Source: Flavobacterium faecale (GTDB lineage Bacteria; Bacteroidota; Bacteroidia; Flavobacteriales; Flavobacteriaceae). From it: a stretch of 64,000 bases of DNA. Where the stretch lies: positions 2,108,001 through 2,172,000 of the forward strand of contig NZ_CP020918.1 of the NCBI RefSeq assembly GCF_003076455.1, written 5' to 3'. A program made the translations under genes and the position numbers. Shown here in pieces: positions 10,695 through 23,754 of the stretch; position 1 is the first letter of the stretch; each line of letters begins with the position of its first letter. Below the pieces are notes generated by a model that did no database searches, was not told the origin of the DNA, and saw only the letters and a program-made list of their open reading frames with translations.

Positions 10695-10726
10695 AAAAAA
10701 AGACAACCTTTGAGGGTTGTCTTTTA
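10695..10726 (-). terminator. Terminator of icd
   Basis: An 11-bp stem (AAAAGACAACC with its complement) and a short TTTGA loop, with an A run before it on the plus strand that becomes a T run on the minus strand. It sits 23 bp past the icd stop codon. Confidence 0.8.
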
Positions 10727-10748
10727 GTGTATTTATATTTGAAAAAAA

Positions 10749-13525
<2,777 letters not shown>

Positions 13526-13566
13526 AAAAAAAAGTCCCAAATCCGATTAATCGGACTGGGACTTTT
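13526..13566 (-). terminator. Terminator of rplS
   Basis: A long stem (AAAGTCCCA against TGGGACTTT, with an inner TCCGATTAATCGGA palindrome) lies 20 bp beyond the rplS stop. A seven-A run on its left side gives a T tract on the minus strand. Confidence 0.8.
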
Positions 13567-13585
13567 ATGATAAAGGGATATTTGA

Positions 13586-13936
13586 CTATCTTCTTTTGTC
13601 TTTGATTCTTGCTTTTTTACCAGTAAGTTCTCTGAAGTAGAAAATTCTAGCTCTACGTACAGCACCTTTCTTGTTGATTTCAACTTTTTGTAAAGCTGGC
13701 AAGTTCACTGGGAAGATACGCTCAACTCCAACTGCACCTGACATTTTACGGATTGTAAAAGTTTCAGTACTTCCAGTACCTCTTCTTTGAATTACAACTC
13801 CTTTGAAAAACTGTGTTCTAGTTTTTTCACCCTCTTTAATTTCGTAATAAACTGTGATTGTGTCTCCAGCTCCGAATACAGGGAAATCTTTTTTTGTTAC
13901 AAATTCGCTATTAACGAAATCTACTAAATTTGCCAT
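13586..13936 (-). CDS. rplS: 50S ribosomal protein L19
   Basis: 116-residue ribosomal protein at the interface of the 30S and 50S subunits. FGAGDTITVYYEIKEGEKTRTQFFKGVVIQRRG and the basic C-terminus with RRARIFYFRELTGKKARIKDKRR match L19 over its full length. In many bacteria rplS lies beside trmD; here trmD is about 1.2 kb upstream on the same strand, separated by an inserted four-helix-bundle gene and repeat DNA, so the usual operon appears to be split. Confidence 0.95.
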   Translation of the reverse strand: MANLVDFVNSEFVTKKDFPVFGAGDTITVYYEIKEGEKTRTQFFKGVVIQRRGTGSTETFTIRKMSGAVGVERIFPVNLPALQKVEINKKGAVRRARIFYFRELTGKKARIKDKRR

Positions 13937-14450
<514 letters not shown>

Positions 14451-14813
14451 CTAGCATCCAAACTTACCAGGATTATTAATCATATAATTGATCAATTTAC
14501 CGATTTCTAAACTTTTATTATTTAATGTGTCAAAAGTTTCTTGGTTAATGTAGTCACATTGTAGCGCAAACTGTAGCCAAACATTTGTTTCTGAGTTTTC
14601 GGCATCGCTATCGGTGAGTTTGCTTATAAAATGATTTGGATAACGTCTTTTTCTATAAGCTTCTGCAATATTAGCAGATACGCTTCTTGAAGAACGTCTA
14701 ATTTGATCTGATAGTGAATAAGTTTCTTCCTTAGGAAATGATTTAGTGAGTTTGAAAATCTCCATTGCCAATTCGAATGATTTTTGAAAAGCTAGTAATG
14801 ATTTGAAATCCAT
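14451..14813 (-). CDS. Four-helix-bundle protein (23S rRNA intervening-sequence family)
   Basis: 120-residue all-helical protein. FKSLLAFQKSFELAMEIFKLT, SLSDQIRRSSRSVSANIAEA and the later helical segment belong to the four-helix-bundle/IVS-encoded protein family. Family members occur inside 23S rRNA intervening sequences or as free-standing genes, and their biochemical role is not established. Here the gene stands alone between rplS and trmD, flanked on both sides by repeat DNA, which suggests a mobile history. Confidence 0.8.
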   Translation of the reverse strand: MDFKSLLAFQKSFELAMEIFKLTKSFPKEETYSLSDQIRRSSRSVSANIAEAYRKRRYPNHFISKLTDSDAENSETNVWLQFALQCDYINQETFDTLNNKSLEIGKLINYMINNPGKFGC

Positions 14814-15190
14814 TGCTCTATGTTTAGTTATTCTTATAGTTAATACACAATAAGATTATTCGAATCTACAATTTAATAGTAATGTTTGAAAGGCTTTTAA
14901 AATAAGTTTAAATAGAAGTAAACCGTCACTAGGGAATATACTCAGATATTATAATGTGAAATTTACCAGTAAAATTAAATTCAAAGTTTGTAAACTGAAA
15001 ACGACCAATGAAAATTATGTTCAAAGATAATAGACTAAACACTGAAACCTGCGCTTGCAAAGAGCATCAAAACTATGTTCAACGTTTATAAACTGAAAAC
15101 TGCCACTGAACACTGCGCTTGCAAAGAGCATCAAAACTACGTTCAACGAGTTAAACTGAAAACTGCGACTGAAAACTGACCACTCAGAAC
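14814..15190. repeat. Tandem repeats between trmD and the four-helix-bundle gene
   Basis: About 15053-15180 carries two copies of a 65-bp unit, each beginning GCTTGCAAAGAGCATCAAAA and followed by a GTTCAACG and AACTGAAAACTG block. The unit shares its wording with the spacer on the other side of the four-helix-bundle gene. 14820-15050 is otherwise plain AT-rich DNA with degenerate copies. Confidence 0.7.
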
Positions 15191-15868
15191 TTATTCCTCC
15201 AACAAATCCGGTCTCCTGTTTTTTGTATGCTCATATGCCATATCCTCGCGCCATTGGTCAATTTTCCCAGAATGTCCGCTCAATAACACATCTGGAACTT
15301 TCCATCCTTTATATTCTGCAGGTCTTGTATATATAGGACCAGATAATAATCCATCTTGAAAACTATCGGTCAAGGCTGATGTTTCATCACTCAAAACACC
15401 AGGGATTAAACGAATTAAGGCATCAGATAAGACCAACGCACCTAGTTCACCACCTGATAAAACATAATCACCAATCGAAATTTCTTTGGTAATAAAATGA
15501 TCTCTCACACGTTGATCCACACCTTTGTAATGTCCACAAAGAATAATGATATTCTCATACATTGACATAGTATTGGCCATTTTTTGATTTAAAGTTTCTC
15601 CATCTGGCGACATATATATAATTTCGTCATAGGTGCGTTCGCTTTTTAAATGTGAAATACAGTCATCAATAGGCTGAATGTTCATTACCATTCCGGCGCC
15701 ACCACCGTATGCGTAGTCATCTACACTTTTTTGTTTGTTGGTAGTGTAATCTCTTAAATTATGAAAATGAACTTCTACCAGTCCTTTGTCAATAGCACGT
15801 TTCATAATCGAAGCTTCAAACGGACTCCTTAATAATTCAGGTAAAACGGTAATAATATCGATTCTCAT
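15191..15868 (-). CDS. trmD: tRNA (guanine(37)-N1)-methyltransferase
   Basis: 225-residue SPOUT methyltransferase that forms m1G37 in tRNAs and so prevents frameshifting. The N-terminus ([21 protein letters not shown]), YGGGAGMVM, the knot region [16 protein letters not shown] and the [17 protein letters not shown] motif are canonical, and the length is normal. It is divergent from the M3 peptidase gene, sharing a 174-bp upstream region. Confidence 0.95.
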   Translation of the reverse strand: MRIDIITVLPELLRSPFEASIMKRAIDKGLVEVHFHNLRDYTTNKQKSVDDYAYGGGAGMVMNIQPIDDCISHLKSERTYDEIIYMSPDGETLNQKMANTMSMYENIIILCGHYKGVDQRVRDHFITKEISIGDYVLSGGELGALVLSDALIRLIPGVLSDETSALTDSFQDGLLSGPIYTRPAEYKGWKVPDVLLSGHSGKIDQWREDMAYEHTKNRRPDLLEE

Positions 15869-16042
15869 AATTTTTTCTATCTAATGAATGCGCAAAGATA
15901 CAAAGTTTTTTAGGAGTTAATAGACCAACACTGATTTTGAAATCAGCCGAAATACAACTCGAATTACGGTTGAAACATTAACAATCGTTAGTCATTGGAC
16001 TTTACAATTTTTTTTTACATTTATAAAAATTTAAAATAATAC

Positions 16043-18166
16043 ATGAGAATCGTAACTAATCTTCTATTGGCGAGTACAGCCGCATTAGCTTTTGCGCCAT
16101 TGCATTCGATACAAGCACAAAATAAATCTATCAAAATGACAAATCCATTGTTACAAAAAAGCAGCTTGCAATACCAAGCTCCCGCTTTTAATTTGATTAA
16201 AGACGCCGATTATAAACCTGCTTTTGAATTTGGATTAGCAGCGCAAGACAAACAAATTACCGCTATAGCAAATAGTCCAGCCAAAGCAACGTTTCAGAAC
16301 ACAGTTCTCGCATTAGAGATTTCTGGTGAAGATTTAAAACGAGCAACTACAGCTTTTTACAGCCAGACAGGTGCCAATACCAACCCAACATTACAGGCAT
16401 TGCAGGTAGCTTATGCGCCTATATTCTCTGCGCATAGAGACAAAACATATTTGAACTCAAAACTCTACAACCGTTTCAAATCCATCGATTTAAAAACGTT
16501 AAAGGGAGAAGATAAGAAGTTAACCGAGCATTATATTCAAGAATTTGAATTGGCGGGTGCTAATTTATCTGATGCAGACAAAGAGAAAATGAAAAAAATC
16601 AACGGGGAACTAGCGAGTTTAGGTACCTTGTTTGGAAACAAATTATTAACTGCCCGCAAAAATGGGGCGGTATTTTTTGATAATGAGTCTGAACTTGCGG
16701 GTTTACCGACAGGCGAAATTAAAGCAGCCAAAGAAAAAGCTACTGAAGCTGGTCAATCAGGGAAATTCTTGATTGGGTTAACCAATACAACGCAACAACC
16801 CGTATTACAAAATTTGACCAATCGTACCAGTAGAGAAAAAATATTCCATGCGTCTTGGACACGTGCCGAGAAAAACGACGACGGAGACACTAGAGAGGTA
16901 TTGGAGAAAATGGCTCGTTTGCGTTTGCAAAAAGCCAATTTAATGGGTAAAAAGAATTTTGCAGAATGGAAACAGCAAGATCAAATGGCCAAAACACCAG
17001 ATCGCGCCATGCATTTATTGGCTGAGATTGCTGGTCCTGCTGTCAAAAAAGCAAAAGCTGAGGCACAAGAAATTCAAGACTTAATTGATGCGCAAAAAGG
17101 CGGATTTAAACTAGAGCCTTGGGATTGGGATTTTTATGCAGAGCAAGTACGTAAAGCCAAATATGACTTAGACGAAAATCAAGTAAAACCGTATTTTGAA
17201 TTGACTACCGTTCTTGAAAAAGGAGTGTTTTTTGCAGCCAAAAAAATGTATGGTATCACCTTCAAACAACGCTCAGATTTGCCAGTCTATCACCCAGATG
17301 TATTTGCCTATGAGGTTTTTGACAACGACGGAAAATCTATGGCAATCTATTATTTAGATTTTTATACTCGTGACAATAAAAATGGCGGGGCTTGGATGAA
17401 CAGTTTGGTAAAACAATCGCATTACCAAAACCAAAAACCAGTTATTGTCAACGTGTACAACTTCACAAAACCAGTTGATGGCGCTCCATCATTAATCAGT
17501 TTTGACAATGTGACTACCATGTTTCACGAGTTTGGTCACACACTCCATGGTTTATTCGCCAATCAAAATTATGCAACTTTATCAGGTACGTCTGTGCCTC
17601 GTGACTTTGTAGAGTTCCCTTCTCAAATCAATGAGCATGCGGCTTTGGATCCAGAAGTGCTGAAAAATTACGCAATTCATTACCAAACAAAACAAGAAAT
17701 TCCACAAGATTTAATTGATAAGATAAAAAAATCAGAGACATTCAATAGCGGTTATCATGTAACCGAGTTGCTAGCAGCATCGACCTTGGATATGAATTGG
17801 CATAGTGTCGAAAACGAAAAAGATTTCAAACCAACCTTAATTTTCGAAAAAGAAGCGCTAGAAAAATACGGATTGTTGGTAAATGAGGTTCCAACTCGCT
17901 ACCACACACCTTATTTCGCACACATATGGTCAGGCGGTTATTCTGCAGGATATTACGCGTACACTTGGTCAAAAACACTTGATTATAATGCATTTGACTG
18001 GATGAAAGCCAACGGCGGAATGACCAGAGAAAACTGCGAACGCTTTCGAAAATACATTTTATCTGTCGGGAATAGCGTAGACTTAAACCAAGCCTTTAAA
18101 GATTTTATCGGTCACGATATGGAGATAGAGCCATACCTTAAAAACGCAGGTTTAAAAGATAATTGA
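16043..18166 (+). CDS. M3 family metallopeptidase (peptidyl-dipeptidase Dcp-like)
   Basis: 707-residue zinc peptidase with a signal peptide (about 1-26, ending SIQAQ), hence periplasmic or exported. The HEXXH motif is HEFGH at 495-499, and the third-ligand region follows in FVEFPSQINEHAALDPE. The overall layout and C-terminal YCxY-like segment (SGGYSAGYYAYTWSK) match Dcp, which removes dipeptides from the C-termini of peptides. It is monocistronic with a strong terminator. Confidence 0.9.
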   Translation: MRIVTNLLLASTAALAFAPLHSIQAQNKSIKMTNPLLQKSSLQYQAPAFNLIKDADYKPAFEFGLAAQDKQITAIANSPAKATFQNTVLALEISGEDLKRATTAFYSQTGANTNPTLQALQVAYAPIFSAHRDKTYLNSKLYNRFKSIDLKTLKGEDKKLTEHYIQEFELAGANLSDADKEKMKKINGELASLGTLFGNKLLTARKNGAVFFDNESELAGLPTGEIKAAKEKATEAGQSGKFLIGLTNTTQQPVLQNLTNRTSREKIFHASWTRAEKNDDGDTREVLEKMARLRLQKANLMGKKNFAEWKQQDQMAKTPDRAMHLLAEIAGPAVKKAKAEAQEIQDLIDAQKGGFKLEPWDWDFYAEQVRKAKYDLDENQVKPYFELTTVLEKGVFFAAKKMYGITFKQRSDLPVYHPDVFAYEVFDNDGKSMAIYYLDFYTRDNKNGGAWMNSLVKQSHYQNQKPVIVNVYNFTKPVDGAPSLISFDNVTTMFHEFGHTLHGLFANQNYATLSGTSVPRDFVEFPSQINEHAALDPEVLKNYAIHYQTKQEIPQDLIDKIKKSETFNSGYHVTELLAASTLDMNWHSVENEKDFKPTLIFEKEALEKYGLLVNEVPTRYHTPYFAHIWSGGYSAGYYAYTWSKTLDYNAFDWMKANGGMTRENCERFRKYILSVGNSVDLNQAFKDFIGHDMEIEPYLKNAGLKDN

Positions 18167-18184
18167 TTTCAACAGTAAATAATA

Positions 18185-18219
18185 CAAAATGACATTCATA
18201 ACGGATGTCATTTTTTTTT
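18185..18219 (+). terminator. Terminator of the M3 peptidase gene
   Basis: Stem AAAATGACAT with its complement ATGTCATTTT around a nine-base loop, then a run of ten T. It lies 19 bp after the stop codon. Confidence 0.85.
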
Positions 18220-18300
18220 TGGAGCTATTTCCAGCTTTCCACTATATCTTTTCTTGCTAAAAAAAAAGCAAGAAAAGGATGCCGTTCCAATCTGGGCTAA
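18220..18300. repeat. Flavobacterial intergenic hairpin repeat, copy 1
   Basis: Starts GGAGCTATTTCCAGCTTTCC and ends near GATGCCGTTCCAATCTGGGC. The core is a perfect 10-bp stem (TTTTCTTGCT with AGCAAGAAAA) around an A run. It shares edge wording and layout with repeats at 25692-25844 and 42692-42780. All three sit just outside the ends of genes. Confidence 0.7.
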
Positions 18301-18409
18301 GCAGTAGACTACCGACTAAATTGGGATCCAAATTGTAAAGTTTTCCTAATAGTTTTTCAATAGAATTGTTTCTTTCTAAATTTACATTTCTAATAAAAAC
18401 ACAGACAAC

Positions 18410-19405
18410 ATGAAAATGAAACTAACAGTTGGACTATTTCTATTCACACTGCTTTCCTTCGCGCAACAAGAAAAACTGCAGTGGCTCGATAGTAATTTGA
18501 GTAATTATGAATACCCTTTTCCAGTTCATTTTATCACTTTAAATATTCAGCAACAAGAACTCAAAATGGAATACATGGATGTTAAACCCAATAATTACAA
18601 CGGGAAAAACATCCTACTACTTCACGGAAAAAACTTTAATGGTGCCTATTGGAAAACAACTATTGATGCTTTGACCCAAAAGGGATTCCGCGTTATAGTT
18701 CCCGATCAAATTGGTTTTGGTAAATCATCAAAACCAGATAATTTTCAATATACCTTTCAACAACTAGCGCAAAACACCAAGCAAATTTTGGATAGTTTAG
18801 GCATTCAAAAGACAGCTGTTTTAGGACACTCGATGGGCGGAATGGTTGCCGCTCGTTTTGCATTAATGTTTCCTGAAGTAACGGAGAAATTAATCTTAGA
18901 AAATCCAATAGGACTAGAGGACTGGAAATTAAAGGTTCCGTATCAGTCAGTAGATTGGTGGTACAAAGGCGAGTTGAACCAGAGTTATGACAAAATCAAA
19001 AAATACCAACTAGATAGTTATTATGATGGCAAATGGAAACCAGAATATGATCAATGGGTAAATCTACTCGCAGGTTGGACGCTGAATTCTGATTTTAAAA
19101 AATTAGCTTGGAATTCGGCCTTAATGTATGATATGATTTTTACTCAACCTGTTGTATACGAATTTCAGAATATAAAAGCACCGACACTTTTAATCATCGG
19201 TACCCGTGATAGAACTGCATTAGGAAAACCATTAGTATCCGAGGACGTCCGCAAAACAATGGGGCTGTATGAGAATTTGGGTAAAGAAACCCAAAAGAAA
19301 ATAATAGGATCAAAATTAGTCGAAATCCCAAACATTGGTCACATGCCACACATTGAAAGTTTTGACAAGTTTATTAATCCGCTACTTGACTTTTTAGAAA
19401 AATAA
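18410..19405 (+). CDS. Secreted alpha/beta hydrolase
   Basis: 331 residues with a signal peptide (about 1-18). The alpha/beta hydrolase fold shows LLLHGKNFNGAYW (oxyanion hole region, about 69-81), the nucleophile elbow GHSMGG with Ser141, a likely acidic residue in IIGTRDRTALG, and the catalytic His in IPNIGHMPHIE. It resembles the group that includes haloalkane-dehalogenase-like and ester hydrolases, but the substrate cannot be assigned. A single gene with its own upstream region. Confidence 0.85.
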   Translation: MKMKLTVGLFLFTLLSFAQQEKLQWLDSNLSNYEYPFPVHFITLNIQQQELKMEYMDVKPNNYNGKNILLLHGKNFNGAYWKTTIDALTQKGFRVIVPDQIGFGKSSKPDNFQYTFQQLAQNTKQILDSLGIQKTAVLGHSMGGMVAARFALMFPEVTEKLILENPIGLEDWKLKVPYQSVDWWYKGELNQSYDKIKKYQLDSYYDGKWKPEYDQWVNLLAGWTLNSDFKKLAWNSALMYDMIFTQPVVYEFQNIKAPTLLIIGTRDRTALGKPLVSEDVRKTMGLYENLGKETQKKIIGSKLVEIPNIGHMPHIESFDKFINPLLDFLEK

Positions 19406-19464
19406 TTAACAGAACAAAATCCAAAGAAGGGAAATATTGTAACCTTTTCAGGAAATATTGACAA

Positions 19465-19493
19465 TTGGTTTTGATATGACCTTTGTAAATTTG
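19465..19493 (+). promoter_or_regulatory. Promoter of the peroxiredoxin-like gene
   Basis: TTG at 19465-19467, an 18-bp spacer, then TAAATTTG at 19486-19493. This matches the Bacteroidota housekeeping pattern (TTG, about 17-20 bp, TAnnTTTG). The start codon follows 24 bp downstream. Confidence 0.7.
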
Positions 19494-19517
19494 TACCACA
19501 ATTAAAAAACATACACA

Positions 19518-20186
19518 ATGAGCACAGCAAATAGCACTATAGGATTACAAAATACACTAGACAACGCAAAAAATACTTGGGAAGCAACAGCGCCTGAGCA
19601 AATCAAAGAAATATATGCAGATGGTATTGCAGACGTAATTCGTCAAAACGTAATAGCAAACGCTAAGAAAAACGATGATATCGCTCCTGATTTTACCTTA
19701 ACAAATGCAGTTGGTAAAGAAGTTTCTTTGAGTGAATTATTGAAAAAAGGTCCAATTGTATTGACTTGGTACAGAGGTGGATGGTGTCCTTATTGCAACA
19801 TGACTTTACATTATTTGCAAGAGCAATTACCAAACATTCAATTAAAAGGGGCGAACTTATTAGCTTTGACTCCCGAATTACCAGACAAATCAATGTCTAC
19901 TGCTGAAAAGCACCAATTACAATTTGAAGTATTGAGCGATGTTGGAAACAAAGTAGCCAAAGAATACGGAATCGTTTTCAAATTAACGGATGATGTTGCT
20001 GATTCGTACCAAAAAGGTTTTGACCTACACGGTTACAACGGTGACGAGTCAGATGAGTTGCCATTGGCTGCTACCTATGTAATTGGTCAAGATGGTAAAA
20101 TAGTCTATACCTTTTTGGATGCTGAATACAGAAACAGAGCAGAAGCTGAACCGATCCTAAAAGCACTTGATAATTTGAATAATTAA
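19518..20186 (+). CDS. Peroxiredoxin-like protein (AhpC/TSA-redoxin family)
   Basis: 222-residue thioredoxin-fold protein without a signal peptide. The active-site region WYRGGWCPYCNMTL holds Cys90 and Cys93 as a CPYC pair, typical of the peroxiredoxin-like group rather than classical 2-Cys AhpC. APDFTLTNAVGKEVSLSELL precedes it, and a helical N-terminal extension (about 1-50) is normal for this group. Likely role: thiol-dependent reduction of peroxides. It has its own promoter and terminator. Confidence 0.85.
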   Translation: MSTANSTIGLQNTLDNAKNTWEATAPEQIKEIYADGIADVIRQNVIANAKKNDDIAPDFTLTNAVGKEVSLSELLKKGPIVLTWYRGGWCPYCNMTLHYLQEQLPNIQLKGANLLALTPELPDKSMSTAEKHQLQFEVLSDVGNKVAKEYGIVFKLTDDVADSYQKGFDLHGYNGDESDELPLAATYVIGQDGKIVYTFLDAEYRNRAEAEPILKALDNLNN

Positions 20187-20209
20187 ATTTATTCAAGCTA
20201 CAAACTTGT

Positions 20210-20242
20210 ACCCTCAAAAAGTTAATTTTTGAGGGTATTTTT
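20210..20242 (+). terminator. Terminator of the peroxiredoxin-like gene
   Basis: Stem ACCCTCAAAAA with its complement TTTTTGAGGGT around GTTAA, followed by a T run, 23 bp past the stop codon. Confidence 0.85.
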
Positions 20243-20322
20243 GTGGAATAATGTGTTTTTATAAATAATTATTTAGATTTTGTTTAGCAGTAAATTTAAA
20301 ATACACCCGCTACTTTTGCATC

Positions 20323-21504
20323 ATGAATTTATCAAAAAAGAATGTCCTGTTTATGGCAATTGCAACTGGAATCATCGTTGCAAACATATATTATTGCCAG
20401 CCGTTAATTGTGCTCATTGCAGCCGAATTTAACATCCCACCTGCAGACGCAGGTACTATTGCATACCTCACACAAGCAGGTTATGCAATTGGTCTTTTTC
20501 TTATGGTGCCACTTGGTGACAAGCTCGAGCGCAAAACGCAGATCATGTATACGACCTTTGCGTCAATAATCGCTTTGATTCTAGCAGCTACGGCACAAAA
20601 TTATTTAATTCTAGAAATAGCATCACTCTTAATCGGAATGACATCTATTGTTCCGCAACTTATTTTGCCCCTCGCGGCCGCACTGAGCGCACCCGAAAAT
20701 CGTGGTAAAGTAGTAGGTACCATCATGAGCGGATTGTTGGTTGGGATCTTATTGTCAAGAACGTTAAGCGGTTTTGTGGGTAACGTATTAGGCTGGCGCG
20801 CCATGTTTTGGATTGCCGCTGGACTTTGTATGGTACTCTTTTTTATAATTAAAAAACAATTTCCACAAAATAAACCTGTTTTTATTGGATCGTATGGCCA
20901 ATTAATCGGTTCACTTTTTACTTTGATCAAAGAACAGCCGTTGTTGAGAGAAGCTACTTTGATCAATGTATTCAGCTTTGCTCAATTTGGTGCTTTTTGG
21001 ACCACGATGGTTTTATTGCTTTCGGGGGCACCTTTTCATTATAACAGTGCAACTATTGGCTTGTTTGGTGTTGTAGGAGCGTCAGGAGCATTAGCAGCGC
21101 CTCTGTTGGGTAAATTAAGTGACAAAGGCGGTTCTAGGGTTGCTGTTGGCTATGGCTGTTTGTTTATCGCACTAAGTTTTGTGATTTTTTACTTCTCAAG
21201 TGCCAATGTGTATGGAGTGATTTGCGGCATTGTGTTGATCGACATAGGTTTACAGTCGGTTCATATTTCCAATCAAACAAGAGTATATTCTATTTTGCCA
21301 GAAGCGAGAAACCGAATGAATACGGTCTTCATGTCTTTTAGCTTTTTGGGAACGGCTGCAGGAACGGCTTTCGGTTTGTTTATGTGGCAATTAGGTGGTT
21401 GGCAAGCTGTAACCCTTGGAGGATTATTCTTATCCGCCTTGGCATTTACCGTTTATGGTATTACCTATAAATCAAAAAGGAAATTGCACTGCGCAAACGC
21501 TTAA
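20323..21504 (+). CDS. MFS transporter
   Basis: 393 residues with twelve predicted membrane segments. The loop motif VPLGDKLERKTQIMYT (about 65-80) is the MFS G-x-x-x-D-R/K-x-x-R/K signature between helices 2 and 3, and IANIYYCQPLIVLIA is typical of the YfcJ/YgaY-like subgroup. It most likely exports small molecules by proton antiport; the substrate is unknown. A TACTTTTG promoter core sits at 20311-20318, close to the start codon, but no matching upstream TTG was found. Confidence 0.85.
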   Translation: MNLSKKNVLFMAIATGIIVANIYYCQPLIVLIAAEFNIPPADAGTIAYLTQAGYAIGLFLMVPLGDKLERKTQIMYTTFASIIALILAATAQNYLILEIASLLIGMTSIVPQLILPLAAALSAPENRGKVVGTIMSGLLVGILLSRTLSGFVGNVLGWRAMFWIAAGLCMVLFFIIKKQFPQNKPVFIGSYGQLIGSLFTLIKEQPLLREATLINVFSFAQFGAFWTTMVLLLSGAPFHYNSATIGLFGVVGASGALAAPLLGKLSDKGGSRVAVGYGCLFIALSFVIFYFSSANVYGVICGIVLIDIGLQSVHISNQTRVYSILPEARNRMNTVFMSFSFLGTAAGTAFGLFMWQLGGWQAVTLGGLFLSALAFTVYGITYKSKRKLHCANA

Positions 21505-21678
21505 GTTTTAAAGTATAAATAAACTAGTCCGTCAAATTATCGAACTAGCGATTTTATTTTAAATAAACAGTTTTATAATTGGACTAGCTCGAATCGAAAA
21601 TTATACTTGTGATTTTAACGTTTCACTCGATTCTAAAAATTAATTTGTAAATTTGCACTTCAATAAAAATAAAAAAAG

Positions 21679-22611
21679 ATGGAAAACGGAATATACGCTA
21701 AATTCAACACTTCAAAAGGTGCTATTTTAGTAAAATTAGAGCATGAATTAACACCTGGAACAGTAGGGAACTTTGTTGCTCTTGCTGAAGGAAATATGGA
21801 AAACAAAATCAAGCCTCAAGGACAAAAATTCTATGATGGTTTAAAATTTCATAGAGTAATCCCTGATTTTATGGTTCAAGGAGGATGTCCTCAAGGAACT
21901 GGAACTGGAGATCCTGGGTATAAATTTGATGATGAATTCCACAAAGATTTACGTCACAATGCACCTGGAGTCTTGTCTATGGCAAATTCAGGTCCTGGTT
22001 CAAATGGATCTCAGTTTTTTATCACTCACGTTGCTACACCATGGTTAGATGATAAACATACCGTTTTTGGAAATGTAATCGAAGGACAAGATGTCGTAGA
22101 TGCTATTGCTCAAGGTGATAATTTAGATTCAGTTGAAATCATTAGAGTAGGTGAAGAAGCTCAAAAATGGAATGCTATCGAAGCTTTCGTAGGTTTAAAA
22201 GGAGCTCGTTTGAAAAAACAAGCAGCTTTAAAAGCAGAAACAGAAGCAAAAATGGAAACATTGGCTGCAGGTTTCGAGAAAACAGAAAGCGGATTGCGTT
22301 ACCAATTCATCCAAAGAGGTGATGGTAAACAAGCTGAAGCTGGAAAAACAGTTTCTGTACATTACGAAGGTTCATTAGAATCTGGAAAAGTATTTGACTC
22401 TTCTTACCCAAGAAAAAAACCAATCGAATTCCGTTTGGGGCAAGGACAAGTAATCGAAGGATGGGACGAAGGTATCGCTTTATTAAAAGTTGGTGACAAA
22501 GCTCGTTTTGTAATTCCATCTGATTTAGGATACGGAGCAAACGGAGCTGGAGGAGTTATTCCACCAAACGCTACTTTGATTTTTGACGTAGAATTAATGG
22601 AAGTAAAATAA
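21679..22611 (+). CDS. Peptidylprolyl isomerase, cyclophilin-FKBP fusion
   Basis: 310 residues without a signal peptide, so probably cytosolic. Residues about 1-165 are a cyclophilin (FHRVIPDFMVQGG, GSNGSQFFIT and HTVFGNVIEG). Residues about 200-310 are an FKBP domain (VSVHYEGSLESGKVFDSS, VIEGWDEGIALLKVGDKA, IPPNATLIFDVEL). A Lys/Ala-rich linker joins them. Both halves catalyse proline cis-trans isomerisation, so one chain carries two unrelated isomerase folds. TAAATTTG at 21648-21655 is a likely promoter core. Confidence 0.9.
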   Translation: MENGIYAKFNTSKGAILVKLEHELTPGTVGNFVALAEGNMENKIKPQGQKFYDGLKFHRVIPDFMVQGGCPQGTGTGDPGYKFDDEFHKDLRHNAPGVLSMANSGPGSNGSQFFITHVATPWLDDKHTVFGNVIEGQDVVDAIAQGDNLDSVEIIRVGEEAQKWNAIEAFVGLKGARLKKQAALKAETEAKMETLAAGFEKTESGLRYQFIQRGDGKQAEAGKTVSVHYEGSLESGKVFDSSYPRKKPIEFRLGQGQVIEGWDEGIALLKVGDKARFVIPSDLGYGANGAGGVIPPNATLIFDVELMEVK

Positions 22612-22640
22612 GGGTCATACCTAATTTTAAAGACACAATA

Positions 22641-22676
22641 AAAAATCCCGATTGCCAAATGGTAATCGGGATTTTT
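22641..22676 (+). terminator. Terminator of the isomerase gene
   Basis: Stem AAAAATCCCGATT with its complement around a ten-base loop, then a T run. It lies 30 bp beyond the stop codon. Confidence 0.85.
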
Positions 22677-22757
22677 GCTTTTTAAAAGCAATAAAATCCA
22701 CTAAATCTTTCCAAAAGTAAATCGGTTTAAAACTTAGTTTTTATATCTTTGGTTACT

Positions 22758-23621
22758 ATGAAGGAAGTTAAAATCATCGAGTGTCCACGAGATGCCATGC
22801 AAGGCATCAAAACATTTATTCCCACAGAGCAAAAAGCAGCTTACATTCAGTCGCTTTTGCGTGTAGGCTTTGATACTATTGATTTTGGTAGTTTTGTATC
22901 CCCACGTGCCATCCCGCAAATGCAAGACACTTCAGCTTTATTGGACCAGTTAGATTTGTCTGCCACAACAAGCAAATTATTGGCTATTATCGCCAATACC
23001 AAGGGAGCAGAAATCGCTGCCACGCATAGTCAAATCGATTATTTGGGTTTTCCATTCTCTATTTCAGAGAATTTTCAAATGCGTAACACACACAAAACCA
23101 TAGCCGAATCGCTAATAACTTTAGAAGAAATTCTGAATATTGCCGATCAAAGTAACAAGCAAGTTGTAGCCTACCTTTCAATGGGATTTGGGAATCCGTA
23201 TGGTGATCCATGGAATATGGAAATCGTAGCACAATGGACCGAGAGAATGTCAAATATGGGAGTCAAAATCCTTTCATTGTCCGATACAGTAGGGAGCTCA
23301 ACACCAGATGTGATTCATTATTTGTATTCGCATTTAGTACCAAAGTATCCTCAAATTGAGTTTGGTGCTCATTTTCATACAACTTACGACAAATGGTTCG
23401 AAAAAATTGATGCGGCTACCAAAGGAGGTTGTACCCGTTTTGATGGTGCTATTCAAGGTTTTGGCGGTTGTCCAATGGCAAAAGATGAATTGACCGGCAA
23501 TATGCCCACTGAAAAACTACTGTCTTACTTTACAAGCAACAAAATAAATACCAACTTAAACCCGTTAAGTTTTGAGTCAGCTTATAATGAAGCCTCGAAA
23601 TTATTCAATAATTACAAATGA
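22758..23621 (+). CDS. Hydroxymethylglutaryl-CoA lyase
   Basis: 287-residue TIM-barrel enzyme that splits HMG-CoA to acetyl-CoA and acetoacetate in leucine breakdown. IIECPRDAMQG (catalytic Arg/Asp), SLSDTVGSSTPD, FGAHFHTTY (metal-binding His pair) and GFGGCPMAKDELTGN with the catalytic Cys are all present. The frame can be opened at a TTG nine bases upstream, but the ATG at 22758 gives the normal family start. A TATCTTTG promoter core at 22744-22751 lies only six bases ahead, implying a very short leader. Confidence 0.9.
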   Translation: MKEVKIIECPRDAMQGIKTFIPTEQKAAYIQSLLRVGFDTIDFGSFVSPRAIPQMQDTSALLDQLDLSATTSKLLAIIANTKGAEIAATHSQIDYLGFPFSISENFQMRNTHKTIAESLITLEEILNIADQSNKQVVAYLSMGFGNPYGDPWNMEIVAQWTERMSNMGVKILSLSDTVGSSTPDVIHYLYSHLVPKYPQIEFGAHFHTTYDKWFEKIDAATKGGCTRFDGAIQGFGGCPMAKDELTGNMPTEKLLSYFTSNKINTNLNPLSFESAYNEASKLFNNYK

Positions 23622-23754
23622 TTTAGATAGCAAGATGTACAGGCAATGCACAAGCGCAAATCGCGATCGAGCTTGCTTTCGAACAAAACAATCAGAATCA
23701 GAAATGCTGCTTACGTTGACTAGCAGATTTTTAATCAAAAACTTTGAACTCCTT